DNA from: Leucobacter chromiisoli | Lineage (GTDB): Bacteria > Actinomycetota > Actinomycetes > Actinomycetales > Microbacteriaceae | Assembly: GCF_016522505.1 (NCBI RefSeq) | Contig: NZ_JAEHOH010000001.1 | Span: forward strand, 434,001-498,000 | Reading direction: 5' to 3' | DNA length: 64,000 nt | Shown: in pieces, positions 51,939-59,673 of the stretch | Layout: each line of letters starts with the position of its first letter | Numbering within the stretch: the stretch's first letter is position 1 | The notes under the pieces: model-generated | Told to the model about the DNA's origin: nothing | Seen by the model: the letters and a program-made list of their open reading frames with translations, nothing else | Databases searched by the model: none | Translations under genes and position numbers: made by a program

Positions 51939-53183
51939 GCGCGCGGCGATATCGGTGCGGTGTTGCCCGCCCTCGAGCCCGATGAGATCGACGGCCCGAT
52001 AGGCGCGCTCCCGGGCCTCCGCGAAGTCCGTTCCCCGCGCGACGACGCCCAGCACGCGCCCGCCCGTCGCGATCCAGCGCCCCTCGGCGTCGCGCTGGGT
52101 CGCGGCGTGGACCAGGTGCACACCCGGCACCTCGGCGGCGGCGTCGAGCCCGGTGATCTCGCGTCCGGTCACCACCTCGCCCGGATACCCCTCGCTCGCG
52201 ACCACCACGATCACGGCCGCGTCGTCGGAGAACCTGGGCGCCGGCTGCGCCTGCAGCGTGCCCGAGGCCGCCGCGAAGAGGTAGCTGCTGAGCGGGGATT
52301 CGAGGCGCGGCAGCACGACCTGCGTCTCGGGATCGCCGAAGCGGGCGTTGAACTCGATGACGCGCACGCCCTTCGAGGTCACGATGAGGCCGCAGTAGAG
52401 CAGCCCGATGAAGGGAGTGCCCTCCGACTCGAGCTGGCGCACGGTCGGCAGCGCCACGGTGTCGGTGATCTGCTCCACGAAGTCGTCGGCGACCCAGGGC
52501 AGCGGCGAGTAGGCGCCCATGCCGCCGGTGTTGGGGCCTTCGTCACCGTCGAAGATGCGCTTGTAGTCCTGCGCGGGGCTGAGGGCGACGACGTCGTGAC
52601 CGTCCGCGAAGAAGAAGAGGGAGACCTCCTGGCCGTCGAGGAACTCCTCGACGAGCACGTCGCCGTGCGGAGCCCACGTGGCGACGTGCTCGAGGGCGGC
52701 GTCGCGGTCCTCGGTGACGAGCACCCCCTTGCCGGCGGCGAGCCCGTCGGCCTTCACCACGTACGGGGCGCCGAACTCGTCGAGCACGTCGCCGGCGGCC
52801 TCAACCGTCTCGACGCGCACCGCGCGGCCGGTGGGAACGTCCGCCTCCGCCATGATGCGTTTGGCGAACGCCTTCGACCCCTCGAGTTCGGCCGCCGCCT
52901 TCCCCGGGCCGAACACCGGCACTCCGCGCTCGCGGAGGGGATCGGCGACACCCGCGACCAGCGGGGCCTCGGGGCCGATGACCACGAGGTCGAAGCCCCG
53001 CTGCTGCACGAAGTTCGCGACGGCCACGGGATCGGTGAACGCCAGCTCGGGCGTCTCCACGCCCTCCGCGGCGACACCTGCGTTTCCCGGCGCGCAGACG
53101 ATCTCGTGCCCCGCCTCCTCGGCGAGGAGCGCGCGGACGATGGCATGTTCACGGGCTCCCGGGCCCAGCACGAGGATCTTCAC
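51930..53183 (-). CDS. purD: Phosphoribosylamine--glycine ligase
   Basis: GAR synthetase of 417 residues with the ATP-grasp fold. It starts VKILVLGPGAREHAI and has VIGPEAPLVAG, KADGLAAGKGVLV, QDYKRIFDGDEGPNTGGMGAYSP and EFNARFGDPETQ. GTG 53183 is seven bases from a reverse-strand TAGGCT -10 element, so the mRNA is probably leaderless. Confidence 0.96.
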   Translation of the reverse strand: MKILVLGPGAREHAIVRALLAEEAGHEIVCAPGNAGVAAEGVETPELAFTDPVAVANFVQQRGFDLVVIGPEAPLVAGVADPLRERGVPVFGPGKAAAELEGSKAFAKRIMAEADVPTGRAVRVETVEAAGDVLDEFGAPYVVKADGLAAGKGVLVTEDRDAALEHVATWAPHGDVLVEEFLDGQEVSLFFFADGHDVVALSPAQDYKRIFDGDEGPNTGGMGAYSPLPWVADDFVEQITDTVALPTVRQLESEGTPFIGLLYCGLIVTSKGVRVIEFNARFGDPETQVVLPRLESPLSSYLFAAASGTLQAQPAPRFSDDAAVIVVVASEGYPGEVVTGREITGLDAAAEVPGVHLVHAATQRDAEGRWIATGGRVLGVVARGTDFAEARERAYRAVDLIGLEGGQHRTDIAARVA

Positions 53184-53190
53184 GATTCCC

Positions 53191-53196
53191 AGCCTA
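53191..53196 (-). promoter_or_regulatory. Leaderless-type -10 element of purD
   Basis: TAGGCT on the reverse strand, seven bases before the purD GTG. This spacing matches the other leaderless candidates in the window. Confidence 0.45.
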
Positions 53197-53236
53197 CCTT
53201 TCCGGCGTTCGCCGCGTCCCTCCGCGTCCTCCAGGT

Positions 53237-53287
53237 GCATCGAACCTCCACGGTCGCATCGAAACCCCCGCAGTTGTGATGCGACCG
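53237..53287. repeat. Inverted and direct repeat cluster between purD and the SCP gene
   Basis: CGGTCGCATC (53251-53260) and GATGCGACCG (53278-53287) form a perfect ten-base inverted repeat with a 17-nt spacer. A partial direct copy, GCATCGAACC (53237-53246), precedes GCATCGAAACC (53256-53266). Next come three GGCGAC and two GGCGGCA micro-repeats (about 53325-53358). The block has no coding sense and resembles a small REP-like palindromic unit. Confidence 0.55.
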
Positions 53288-53371
53288 CGGAGCAAGCATG
53301 CTTTCTCGACGGACGGCGACGGCGACGGCGACGGGCGGGCGGCAGGCGGCAGGCGGCGCCGAGCCCGGCGG

Positions 53372-53377
53372 TAGGGT
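53372..53377 (+). promoter_or_regulatory. Leaderless-type -10 element (TAGGGT)
   Basis: TAGGGT ends six bases before ATG 53384; identical hexamer and spacing to the element at 2945. Confidence 0.5.
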
Positions 53378-53383
53378 GGTGGC

Positions 53384-53839
53384 ATGGCGAAGCGCAGGAT
53401 CTCCGAGGAGGACGGCAGAGCGGCGCTCGCCGCCGCGCTGGGGGGAGACACCGGCCGCCCCGTGATGGCCGCCGCCGTGCGCTACCTGCTCGAGGAGCTC
53501 GCGGAGCGGGCGCCCGGCAACTCCGTCGAGGTGCGCGTGCCGCCGTTCGGGGCCACCCAGTGCGTGACCGGTCCGCGTCACACGCGCGGCACGCCGCCGA
53601 ACGTGATCGAGACCGATCCGGCGACCTGGATCGCGCTCGCCTCGGGCGATCTCGACTGGGAACGGGCGCTGCGCGACGGCCGGGTGATCGCCTCGGGATC
53701 ACGGGCCGATCTCGACGGCCTGCTCCCGCTGGTGCGATCTCGCCCGAGCGCGGGAACCCCGAGCGCGGGAACTGCGGACGGAACGGTGGATCTCGGATTC
53801 GCCGGTCCCGACGGCGATGACCGCGGCCCGGCGCGGTGA
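53384..53839 (+). CDS. Sterol-carrier-family (SCP2-like) protein
   Basis: A 151-residue protein matching the actinobacterial SCP/MSCP-type family. It has the N-terminal [15 protein letters not shown] helix, [24 protein letters not shown] and a [33 protein letters not shown] core. The family binds hydrophobic ligands in other members, but the native role of this small version next to purine genes is unknown. The last 30 residues are low-complexity. Confidence 0.75.
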   Translation: MAKRRISEEDGRAALAAALGGDTGRPVMAAAVRYLLEELAERAPGNSVEVRVPPFGATQCVTGPRHTRGTPPNVIETDPATWIALASGDLDWERALRDGRVIASGSRADLDGLLPLVRSRPSAGTPSAGTADGTVDLGFAGPDGDDRGPAR

Positions 53840-53906
53840 CATCGGACCGCGCTGGCGCCGAACCGCGGTGGTGCCGCACCGCGGTGACGTCGCGACGCTG
53901 ACGTCG
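53829..53906. repeat. 16-bp tandem repeat, about five degenerate units
   Basis: Units start at 53829, 53845, 53861, 53877 and 53893 (last one 14 bp), with consensus close to CACCGCGGTGACGTCG. The array starts at the SCP stop codon and ends about 50 bp before the next gene. Same 16-bp period and post-stop position as the array at 11374. Confidence 0.75.
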
Positions 53907-53954
53907 CACGGCGGTCGGGCGGAACCTCAGCGTGGGCCTGCGAGAATAGGGGGC

Positions 53955-54344
53955 ATGAGCATCTCCGATCCCGCCGGTCGTCACGAACCGGCAACCGCGC
54001 CCGAAGCCGAGGTTCCCGAGCAGGCGCCACTCGCGGCCGAGGTCGGGGATCCCGATCCCGTGATCGAGGAGACCGAGCTCCAGGTCGGGCTGCAGCGGTC
54101 CGTCAGGTATTCACGGGTGATTCTCGGCGGGGCCGTCGTCGGAGCCCTGATCGCCGCGCTGATCAGCCTTTTGTTCCCCATCGAAGAGGGAGCCGAGTAC
54201 ACGATGGGGCAGGTCGTCGGCTTCATGCTCCTCATCGGGGCCGCTCTCGGTCTCGCGGTGGGGGGTGTTTTCTCGCTGATCCTGGGTATGATCGCGAAGC
54301 GGCAACGCGGCACGGGCGTCGCGATCCAGGCCGACATGCGGTGA
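53955..54344 (+). CDS. Small two-helix membrane protein, unknown
   Basis: A 129-residue protein. An acidic hydrophilic N-terminus (1-45, Glu/Pro-rich, ending DPVIEETELQVGLQRSVRYSR) is followed by two hydrophobic helices (about 50-72 and 80-108) and a short basic tail. The length and topology are those of a conserved small membrane protein found near purF in related genomes, but I cannot name a family. A GAGAAT hexamer seven bases before the ATG may be its -10. Confidence 0.65.
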   Translation: MSISDPAGRHEPATAPEAEVPEQAPLAAEVGDPDPVIEETELQVGLQRSVRYSRVILGGAVVGALIAALISLLFPIEEGAEYTMGQVVGFMLLIGAALGLAVGGVFSLILGMIAKRQRGTGVAIQADMR

Positions 54345-54384
54345 GCGAGAAGCTCGCCGAATCTATCGAACGGAGTCTGCTCCC

Positions 54385-54684
54385 ATGATCCAGGGACTGA
54401 GCGGTGCGCACCTCATCGTCATCGTTTTCATCATCGTCCTGCTGTTCGGTGCCCCGAAGCTCCCCGCGCTTGCGAAGAGTCTCGGCCAGTCGCTGAAGAT
54501 CCTCAAGAAGGAGGTCGGCGGAGACGAGTCGGGCGAGACCCCGGCGGCTCCCGCGGCCGCCGCCCCGGCCTCCGCGACCACCGCCCCCGCGACCTCGGCC
54601 GGCACGGCCGCTCCCGCCGCCGCGAGCGCCGCTGCCGCGGATGCGGACCTTCCGACGACCGGCCGCCCGGGTGACGTGCGATAA
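54385..54684 (+). CDS. tatA: TatA/E-family translocase subunit (copy 1)
   Basis: A 99-residue twin-arginine translocase pore-forming type subunit. One N-terminal helix (HLIVIVFIIVLLFG) is followed by the conserved FG hinge, the amphipathic helix (APKLPALAKSLGQSLKILKKEV) and an Ala/Pro-rich tail. CGGAG lies nine bases before the ATG. tatB and tatC are not in the window. It is followed 33 bp later by a close paralogue. Confidence 0.88.
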   Translation: MIQGLSGAHLIVIVFIIVLLFGAPKLPALAKSLGQSLKILKKEVGGDESGETPAAPAAAAPASATTAPATSAGTAAPAAASAAAADADLPTTGRPGDVR

Positions 54685-54717
54685 TGGCCGGACATCAATG
54701 ATGGGAGCGTTCTAGCT

Positions 54718-55008
54718 ATGTTCGGAAATATGACGGGGCCAACCCTCATTGTCATCGTCTTCATCGTGCTGCTGCTGTTCGGCGCGCCGAAGCTGCCGGG
54801 GCTCGCGAAGAGCCTGGGGCAGTCGATGAAGATCCTGAAGAAGGAGGTCGGCGGCAGCGACGCCGATGCGAAGGGCGATCAGGGCGGCGAGGGTGTCGCG
54901 AACTCCTCGGACGGTTCCGGCGATGCCACTCCCGGCGGCACCGCTCCCGGCGGCACCGCCACCGGCAACCCGCCCCGGAACGATCAGGGCAACTCCGACA
55001 GGCCGTAG
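54718..55008 (+). CDS. tatA: TatA/E-family translocase subunit (copy 2)
   Basis: A 96-residue paralogue of the preceding gene. Its helix and FG hinge (LIVIVFIVLLLFGAPKLPGLAKSLGQSMKILKKEVGG) are almost identical, while its tail is Gly/Asn/Asp-rich rather than Ala/Pro-rich. Tails thus diverged while the membrane part was held. GGGAG precedes the ATG. A strong terminator follows. Confidence 0.88.
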   Translation: MFGNMTGPTLIVIVFIVLLLFGAPKLPGLAKSLGQSMKILKKEVGGSDADAKGDQGGEGVANSSDGSGDATPGGTAPGGTATGNPPRNDQGNSDRP

Positions 55009-55020
55009 CGCTCCGATAGC

Positions 55021-55062
55021 CGCGAAGAAGGCCCCCGACCTCGGTCGGGGGCCTTCTTCGCG
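55021..55062. terminator. Strong bidirectional terminator
   Basis: A perfect 20-bp stem (left arm 55021-55040, CGCGAAGAAGGCCCCCGACC; right arm 55043-55062) has GAAGAAGG at its left foot and CCTTCTTC at its right foot. It lies between the tatA copies and the convergent purF, serving both. Confidence 0.9.
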
Positions 55063-55144
55063 CGCCCGGGAGGGAGTCCCGAGGCTTCTCCCGATCCCGA
55101 TCCCGACCCCGATCCCCGCCTCGCCGGCGCCTCCGGCGCGGACC

Positions 55145-56605
55145 CTAGCTCTCCTGCGTCGCCTCGACCCAGGAGAGGTACTCCTCGTCGACGTTGCCGG
55201 CGATGTACTCACCGGTGAAGCAGCTCTGCTCGAGCTCCGTGACGTGATCCTGCCCCTCGAGAATGGCGCGGTTCATGCCCTCGACGCTCAGGTAGATCAG
55301 GTGATCGGCGCCCAGGCCCTCGGCGATCTCGGCCGGGGTGCGGCCGTGCGCGATCAGCTCGGAGCGGGTCGGCATGTTGATGCCGTAGACGTGCGGGTAG
55401 ATCACCGGCGGGGCGGCGGAGGCGAAGATCACGGACTTCGCGCCGGCGGTACGGGCCATCTCGACGATCTCGCGCGAGGTCGTGCCGCGCACGATCGAGT
55501 CGTCGACGATCAGCACGTTCTTGCCCGCGAATTCGGTGCTCATGGCATTGAGCTTCTGGCGCACGCTCTTCTTGCGCACGGCCTGGCCGGGCATGATGAA
55601 GGTGCGGCCGACGTAGCGGTTCTTGAAGAAGCCCTCGCGGTACTCGATGCCGAGCTTCTGCGCGACCTGCATGGCGCTGGGCCGCGCTGAATCGGGGATC
55701 GGCATCACGACGTCGACGTCGACGCCCTGCAGCTGCTCGGCGATCTCCTCGGCGAGCACGTCGCCGAGGCGCAGCCGGGCGTCGTACACCGAGATGCCGT
55801 CGAGCACCGAGTCGGGGCGCGCGAGGTAGATGTACTCGAAGGCGCAGGGCACGAGTTTCCGGGCCGCGGCGCACTGGCGCGACTTCATCGAGCCGTCGGG
55901 GGAGATCATGATCGCCTCGCCGGGCTCGACGTCGCGCACGATCTCGTAGCCGCCCGATTCGAGCACGAGCGACTCCGAGGCGACGACCCACTCGTCCTGG
56001 CCGTTCTCGGCCTTGCGGCGCCCCAGCACGAGCGGCCTGATCCCGAACGGATCGCGGAACGCGAGCAGACCGTAGCCGGCGATCATCGCGATCGCCGCGT
56101 AGGAACCCTCGACCCGCTCGTGGACCCTGGCGACCGCGTCGAAGACCTGCTCGTCGTCGAGCTGCAGCCCGGTGATGCCCGCCTGCAGCTCGTTCGCGAG
56201 CACGTTCAGCAGGAGCTCCGTGTCGGAGTGGGTGTTCAGGTGGCGGCGATCCACGTTGAACAGCTCGGCGGTGAGCTCGCGCGTGTTCGTGAGGTTGCCG
56301 TTGTGCACCAGAATGATGCCGTAGGGGGCGCCGACGTAGAAGGGCTGCGCCTCCTCCTCGCGGGCGGCCGAGCCGCGGGTGGCGTAGCGGACGTGCCCGA
56401 GGCCGACGTTGCCGAGCAGCTGGCGCATGTCGCGGGTGCGGTAGGCCTCGCGCACCTGGCCGTTCGCCTTCACCATGTGGAAGCGGTCGCCGTCGACGGT
56501 GGCGATGCCGGTGGAGTCCTGGCCTCGGTGCTGAAGCAGGAGCAGGCTGTCGTAGACCTGCTGGTTGACGGGCTCGGACGAGACGATGCCGACGATGCCG
56601 CACAT
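55145..56605 (-). CDS. purF: Amidophosphoribosyltransferase
   Basis: First committed enzyme of purine synthesis: PRPP + glutamine to phosphoribosylamine. The 486-residue product begins MCGIVGI, and C2 is the catalytic N-terminal cysteine after Met removal, which fixes the start at 56605 and shows no propeptide. It has QHRGQDSTGIA, VRYATRG, LVHNGNLTNT and the PRPP loop NVLIVDDSIVRGTTS. GGGAGC precedes the ATG. Confidence 0.97.
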   Translation of the reverse strand: MCGIVGIVSSEPVNQQVYDSLLLLQHRGQDSTGIATVDGDRFHMVKANGQVREAYRTRDMRQLLGNVGLGHVRYATRGSAAREEEAQPFYVGAPYGIILVHNGNLTNTRELTAELFNVDRRHLNTHSDTELLLNVLANELQAGITGLQLDDEQVFDAVARVHERVEGSYAAIAMIAGYGLLAFRDPFGIRPLVLGRRKAENGQDEWVVASESLVLESGGYEIVRDVEPGEAIMISPDGSMKSRQCAAARKLVPCAFEYIYLARPDSVLDGISVYDARLRLGDVLAEEIAEQLQGVDVDVVMPIPDSARPSAMQVAQKLGIEYREGFFKNRYVGRTFIMPGQAVRKKSVRQKLNAMSTEFAGKNVLIVDDSIVRGTTSREIVEMARTAGAKSVIFASAAPPVIYPHVYGINMPTRSELIAHGRTPAEIAEGLGADHLIYLSVEGMNRAILEGQDHVTELEQSCFTGEYIAGNVDEEYLSWVEATQES

Positions 56606-56778
56606 GCTGTGTGTTTGCTCCCTGAGAAGTCGGGTGTGCCCGGGGAAACGGGCCTCTCCAAGTCTCCCACACCCCCGGCCGCTTCGCGCACGTGCAGGGG
56701 CCTGCGATGGTCGCTCCGCAGCCCGCACTCAGGCAGGGCGCTCGGGAGGCAGCCGCGGGTCGCCGTGTGGCGGCCCTG

Positions 56779-56784
56779 TAGACT
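56779..56784 (+). promoter_or_regulatory. Leaderless-type -10 element of purM
   Basis: TAGACT ends six bases before the purM GTG. The intergenic bases form the divergent purF-purM region; a PurR-type palindrome is not obvious there. Confidence 0.5.
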
Positions 56785-56790
56785 GTCGGA

Positions 56791-57900
56791 GTGAGCGAGA
56801 ACTCGTCGATCTATGCCCAGGCCGGGGTGGACACCGCCGCCGGCGACGTTGCCGTCGAGCTGATGAAGTCGGCTGTGGCGCGCACTCAGGGGCCCGAGGT
56901 GCTCGGCGGGGTGGGCGGCTTCGCCGGGCTCTTCGACGCCTCCGCGCTGCTGGGCTACCGACGGCCGCTGCTGGCCTCCTCGACCGACGGCGTCGGCACG
57001 AAGGTCGCGATCGCGCAGGCGATCGACAAGCACGACACGATCGGGCAGGATCTCGTCGCCATGGTGGTGGACGACATCGTGGTGGTCGGCGCGAAGCCGC
57101 TCTTCATGACCGACTACATCGCCTGCGGCAAGCTGGTGCCCGAGCGCATCGCCGACATCGTGCGCGGGATCGCCGGGGCGTGCGAGGCCACGGGCACGGC
57201 GCTCGTCGGCGGCGAGACCGCCGAGCACCCGGGTCTGCTCGGCCCCGATGAGTACGATGTGGCCGGCGCGGCGACGGGCGTGGTCGAGGCGGAGAGGATG
57301 CTCGGCCCGCAGCGCGTGCAGCACGGCGACGTCGTGCTGGCGATGGCGGCCTCCGGCCTGCACTCCAACGGGTTCTCGCTGGTGCGCCACATCCTCGCCG
57401 AGCGGGGCGTCGGCTACTCCGATCGCACTGCCGAGCTCGGCACGAGCTACGGCGAGGCGCTGCTCGAACCGACCGCGCTGTACACCGCTCCGCTGCTCCG
57501 CGTGCTCGAGGACGCCGAGCTCGACGGCGCGGTGCACTCCCTCAGCCACGTGACCGGCGGCGGGATCGCCGCGAACCTCGCCCGCGTGCTGCCCGTCGGC
57601 GCGTGGACCGAGATCGACCGCTCCACCTGGTCGCCGCTGCCCGTCTTCCGCCACCTCGCGGAGCTCGGCGGGCACAGCCTCGGCAGCCTCGAGGACGCCT
57701 GGAACCTCGGCGTCGGCATGTTCGCGGTGGTCGAGGAGCGACGCGCGGACCGCGTCGCCGAGAAGCTGCGCGCCGAGGGTCTCGAGACGTGGCAGGTCGG
57801 CGCCGTCTCCACCGGCGCACGCGATCTCGCGGGGTTCGAGCAGGGCGCCAAGGGGGTCGACGGCGGCGCGGTGCGTCTCGTCGGCGACTACGCGGCCTAG
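56791..57900 (+). CDS. purM: Phosphoribosylformylglycinamidine cyclo-ligase
   Basis: AIR synthetase of 369 residues. It has the ATP-binding/ring-closure fold: SSTDGVGTKVAIA near residue 63, VDDIVVVGAKPLFMTDYIACG, GGETAEHPG, ASGLHSNGFSLVR and a C-terminal GGGIAANLARVLP. The GTG start follows a TAGACT -10 element. It is divergent from purF. Confidence 0.96.
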   Translation: MSENSSIYAQAGVDTAAGDVAVELMKSAVARTQGPEVLGGVGGFAGLFDASALLGYRRPLLASSTDGVGTKVAIAQAIDKHDTIGQDLVAMVVDDIVVVGAKPLFMTDYIACGKLVPERIADIVRGIAGACEATGTALVGGETAEHPGLLGPDEYDVAGAATGVVEAERMLGPQRVQHGDVVLAMAASGLHSNGFSLVRHILAERGVGYSDRTAELGTSYGEALLEPTALYTAPLLRVLEDAELDGAVHSLSHVTGGGIAANLARVLPVGAWTEIDRSTWSPLPVFRHLAELGGHSLGSLEDAWNLGVGMFAVVEERRADRVAEKLRAEGLETWQVGAVSTGARDLAGFEQGAKGVDGGAVRLVGDYAA

Positions 57901-57905
57901 ATCCC

Positions 57906-58418
57906 ATGGCTGAAGAGATCGGGATCAGACCCGCTCGCACGGCCGACGTGCCGCGCATCGTCGAGCTGATGGCACCGCTCGTCGAGCGCCGGATCCTGCT
58001 GGGCAAGGATCTGGTGGTGCTCTACGGCTCGGTCCCGGAGTTCCTCGTCGCCGTCGACGCCGAGGATCGCGTCGTCGGGTACGGAGCGGTGCACGTGATG
58101 TGGGAGCAGTTGGGCGAGGTGCGCACGCTGGGCGTGGCCGAGGAGTGGCTCGGACGCGGGGTGGGCCACCGCCTGCTCGCCGCGCTCGAGGATCGGGCGC
58201 GCGAGCTCGGCCTGACCCAGCTGTTCTGCCTGACCTTCGAGGTCGACTTCTTCGGCCGGCACGGCTTCGACGCCGTGAGCGAGAACGCCGAGCTCGTCGC
58301 GGCGGACGTCTACGCCGAGCTGCTGCGCTCGACCGACGAGGGCGTGGCCGAGTTCCTCGACCTGGCGCGGGTGAAGCCCAACACCCTCGGCAACACCCGC
58401 ATGCTGAAGCGCCTCTAG
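57906..58418 (+). CDS. argA: Amino-acid N-acetyltransferase (short ArgA type)
   Basis: GNAT enzyme of 170 residues, predicted to acetylate glutamate for arginine synthesis as the short actinobacterial ArgA does. Visible are IRPARTADVPRIVELM at the start, the acetyl-CoA loop VAEEWLGRGVGHRLLAAL near residues 76-93, FFGRHGFDAV and a C-terminal LARVKPNTLGNTRMLKRL helix. It lies five bases after purM and is probably co-transcribed with it. Confidence 0.85.
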   Translation: MAEEIGIRPARTADVPRIVELMAPLVERRILLGKDLVVLYGSVPEFLVAVDAEDRVVGYGAVHVMWEQLGEVRTLGVAEEWLGRGVGHRLLAALEDRARELGLTQLFCLTFEVDFFGRHGFDAVSENAELVAADVYAELLRSTDEGVAEFLDLARVKPNTLGNTRMLKRL

Positions 58419-58440
58419 CTTCGCGCGGGTGCGCGAGTCT

Positions 58441-58459
58441 GCCGCCGATCGTCGGCGGC
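58441..58459. promoter_or_regulatory. 19-bp perfect palindrome
   Basis: GCCGCCGATCGTCGGCGGC has eight-base arms around TCG. It lies 23 bp after the acetyltransferase stop and directly upstream of the -10 element of the next gene, so it may be a terminator stem or an operator. Confidence 0.4.
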
Positions 58460-58465
58460 GAGCGT

Positions 58466-58471
58466 TACGCT
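58466..58471 (+). promoter_or_regulatory. Leaderless-type -10 element (TACGCT)
   Basis: TACGCT ends six bases before ATG 58478; same spacing as purM and the SCP gene. Confidence 0.45.
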
Positions 58472-58477
58472 GTCGCC

Positions 58478-59104
58478 ATGTCGACGCTGCGTAACCCGGT
58501 GGGGCCGAAGGATCGGAAGGTGTACATCCGGCGGCGCCTGTTCGTGCTGCTCGGTCTGCTCGCGCTGATCGCGGTGGTCGTGCTCATCGTGGTGAAGCCG
58601 GGCTCCAGCGGCGGGGCGCGAGGCGCGGGCGAGGTCTCCGTGCCCGGCGACATCGCCGCCTCGGAGGAGCAGCCGGACGAGGAGGAGGACGCCGACGAGC
58701 CGCCCGCCTGCTCCGCGGGTCAGCTCGCCGTGACCCCGATGACGGACGCGCAGAGCTACGCCGAGGGCGTGCAGCCGCAGCTCTCGCTGAGCGTCGAGAA
58801 CACGGGCGACGCCGCCTGCTCGACCGACCTCGGCACAGCCGGCATGCAGTTCGCGATCTCGAGCGGCGACGACGAGGTGTGGCGCGCGAGCGACTGCATG
58901 GAGGAGCCCGACCATCGCAACGTGATCCTGGAACCGGGCCAGCCGCTCGAGACCGAGCCCCTCACCTGGAACCGAGAGCGCAGCAGCCCCGATACCTGCG
59001 GGATTACGCGTGAGCCCGTCACTGCGGGCGGCGCCTCCTACCATCTGCGGGTCGCCGTCGGCGAGGTACAGGGCGCGGGAACGGCGCAGTTCCTGCTGTA
59101 CTGA
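58478..59104 (+). CDS. Membrane-anchored extracytoplasmic protein, unknown
   Basis: A 208-residue protein. A basic N-terminus and a single helix (RLFVLLGLLALIAVVVLIVV, about 21-40) are followed by an acidic linker (EEQPDEEEDADEPP). The beta-rich outer domain has five cysteines (near 78, 113, 139, 151 and 171). The immunoglobulin-like pattern (LSLSVENTGDAAC, LEPGQPLETEPLTW, SYHLRVAVGEV) resembles small secreted actinobacterial domains such as DUF4232, but I do not assign a family. Confidence 0.65.
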   Translation: MSTLRNPVGPKDRKVYIRRRLFVLLGLLALIAVVVLIVVKPGSSGGARGAGEVSVPGDIAASEEQPDEEEDADEPPACSAGQLAVTPMTDAQSYAEGVQPQLSLSVENTGDAACSTDLGTAGMQFAISSGDDEVWRASDCMEEPDHRNVILEPGQPLETEPLTWNRERSSPDTCGITREPVTAGGASYHLRVAVGEVQGAGTAQFLLY

Positions 59105-59197
59105 TCGAACGGTCCGCACGACGGCGCGGCGCGGCCCGCCGGCGCAAAGCCACTTAACCCGGCCCCACGGGAGAGGAAAGAGTGCCACCATGTGCCC

Positions 59198-59512
59198 ATG
59201 GGCCACTTGGTATACGACGGCGCAGCCGAGTACGAGATCGAGGACCGCATGCTCGCCCACCTGAAGGCGGCGGTGGGGATCAAGCTCCGGCGGCAGGAGT
59301 GCTTCTTCATCAGCTGGGCGAACCCCGTCGAGAGGGGAAGCGGCCGGATATCGGTGTGGGTCTCCCCGCACATCCCGCTCGTGTTCCGGTTCTCCGGCAG
59401 CCGGCCTCCCGAGCTCAATCCCGCGTGGATCGACGTGATGAACCGCCTCGCCAACACGCCGCGCGGGCTCATCATGATCTCCGAGCAGGACGCGGAGCGG
59501 ATCGCCGCGTAG
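59198..59512 (+). CDS. DUF7882-type small protein
   Basis: A 104-residue soluble protein starting MGHLVYDGAAEYEIEDRMLAHL, with KAAVGIKLRRQECFFISW and HIPLVFRFSG. This pattern is characteristic of a small family common in Microbacteriaceae, frequently mislabelled ATP-dependent DNA ligase. No ligase motif is present. Function unknown. I chose ATG 59198 because the family starts MGxLxY; a GTG two codons upstream is possible. Confidence 0.75.
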   Translation: MGHLVYDGAAEYEIEDRMLAHLKAAVGIKLRRQECFFISWANPVERGSGRISVWVSPHIPLVFRFSGSRPPELNPAWIDVMNRLANTPRGLIMISEQDAERIAA

Positions 59513-59673
59513 GATCCGACAGGGGAGGTCGAGGCCGCGCGGGCGCGCGCTGCTCGCCGCTGCGGCTCACCCCCTAACATGGTGGGAGGGCCCCGTCCTG
59601 CCGCGTCGAGCCGGCGTACCGGGGAACTCGGGCGTGAGCCGCCGCAGTCGTCGTGGACCGTGATGGGAGCAGC

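Noticed and set aside
54385-55008. The two tatA reading frames as one frameshifted or duplicated pseudogene
   Set aside because: Each has its own ribosome site, start, full helix and stop.
55145-56605. PurF with a cleaved propeptide and iron-sulfur site as in B. subtilis
   Set aside because: The sequence begins MCGIVGI with no propeptide.
59198-59512. ATP-dependent DNA ligase, a common label for this family
   Set aside because: 104 residues without any nucleotidyltransferase KxDG motif; the label is an annotation artefact.
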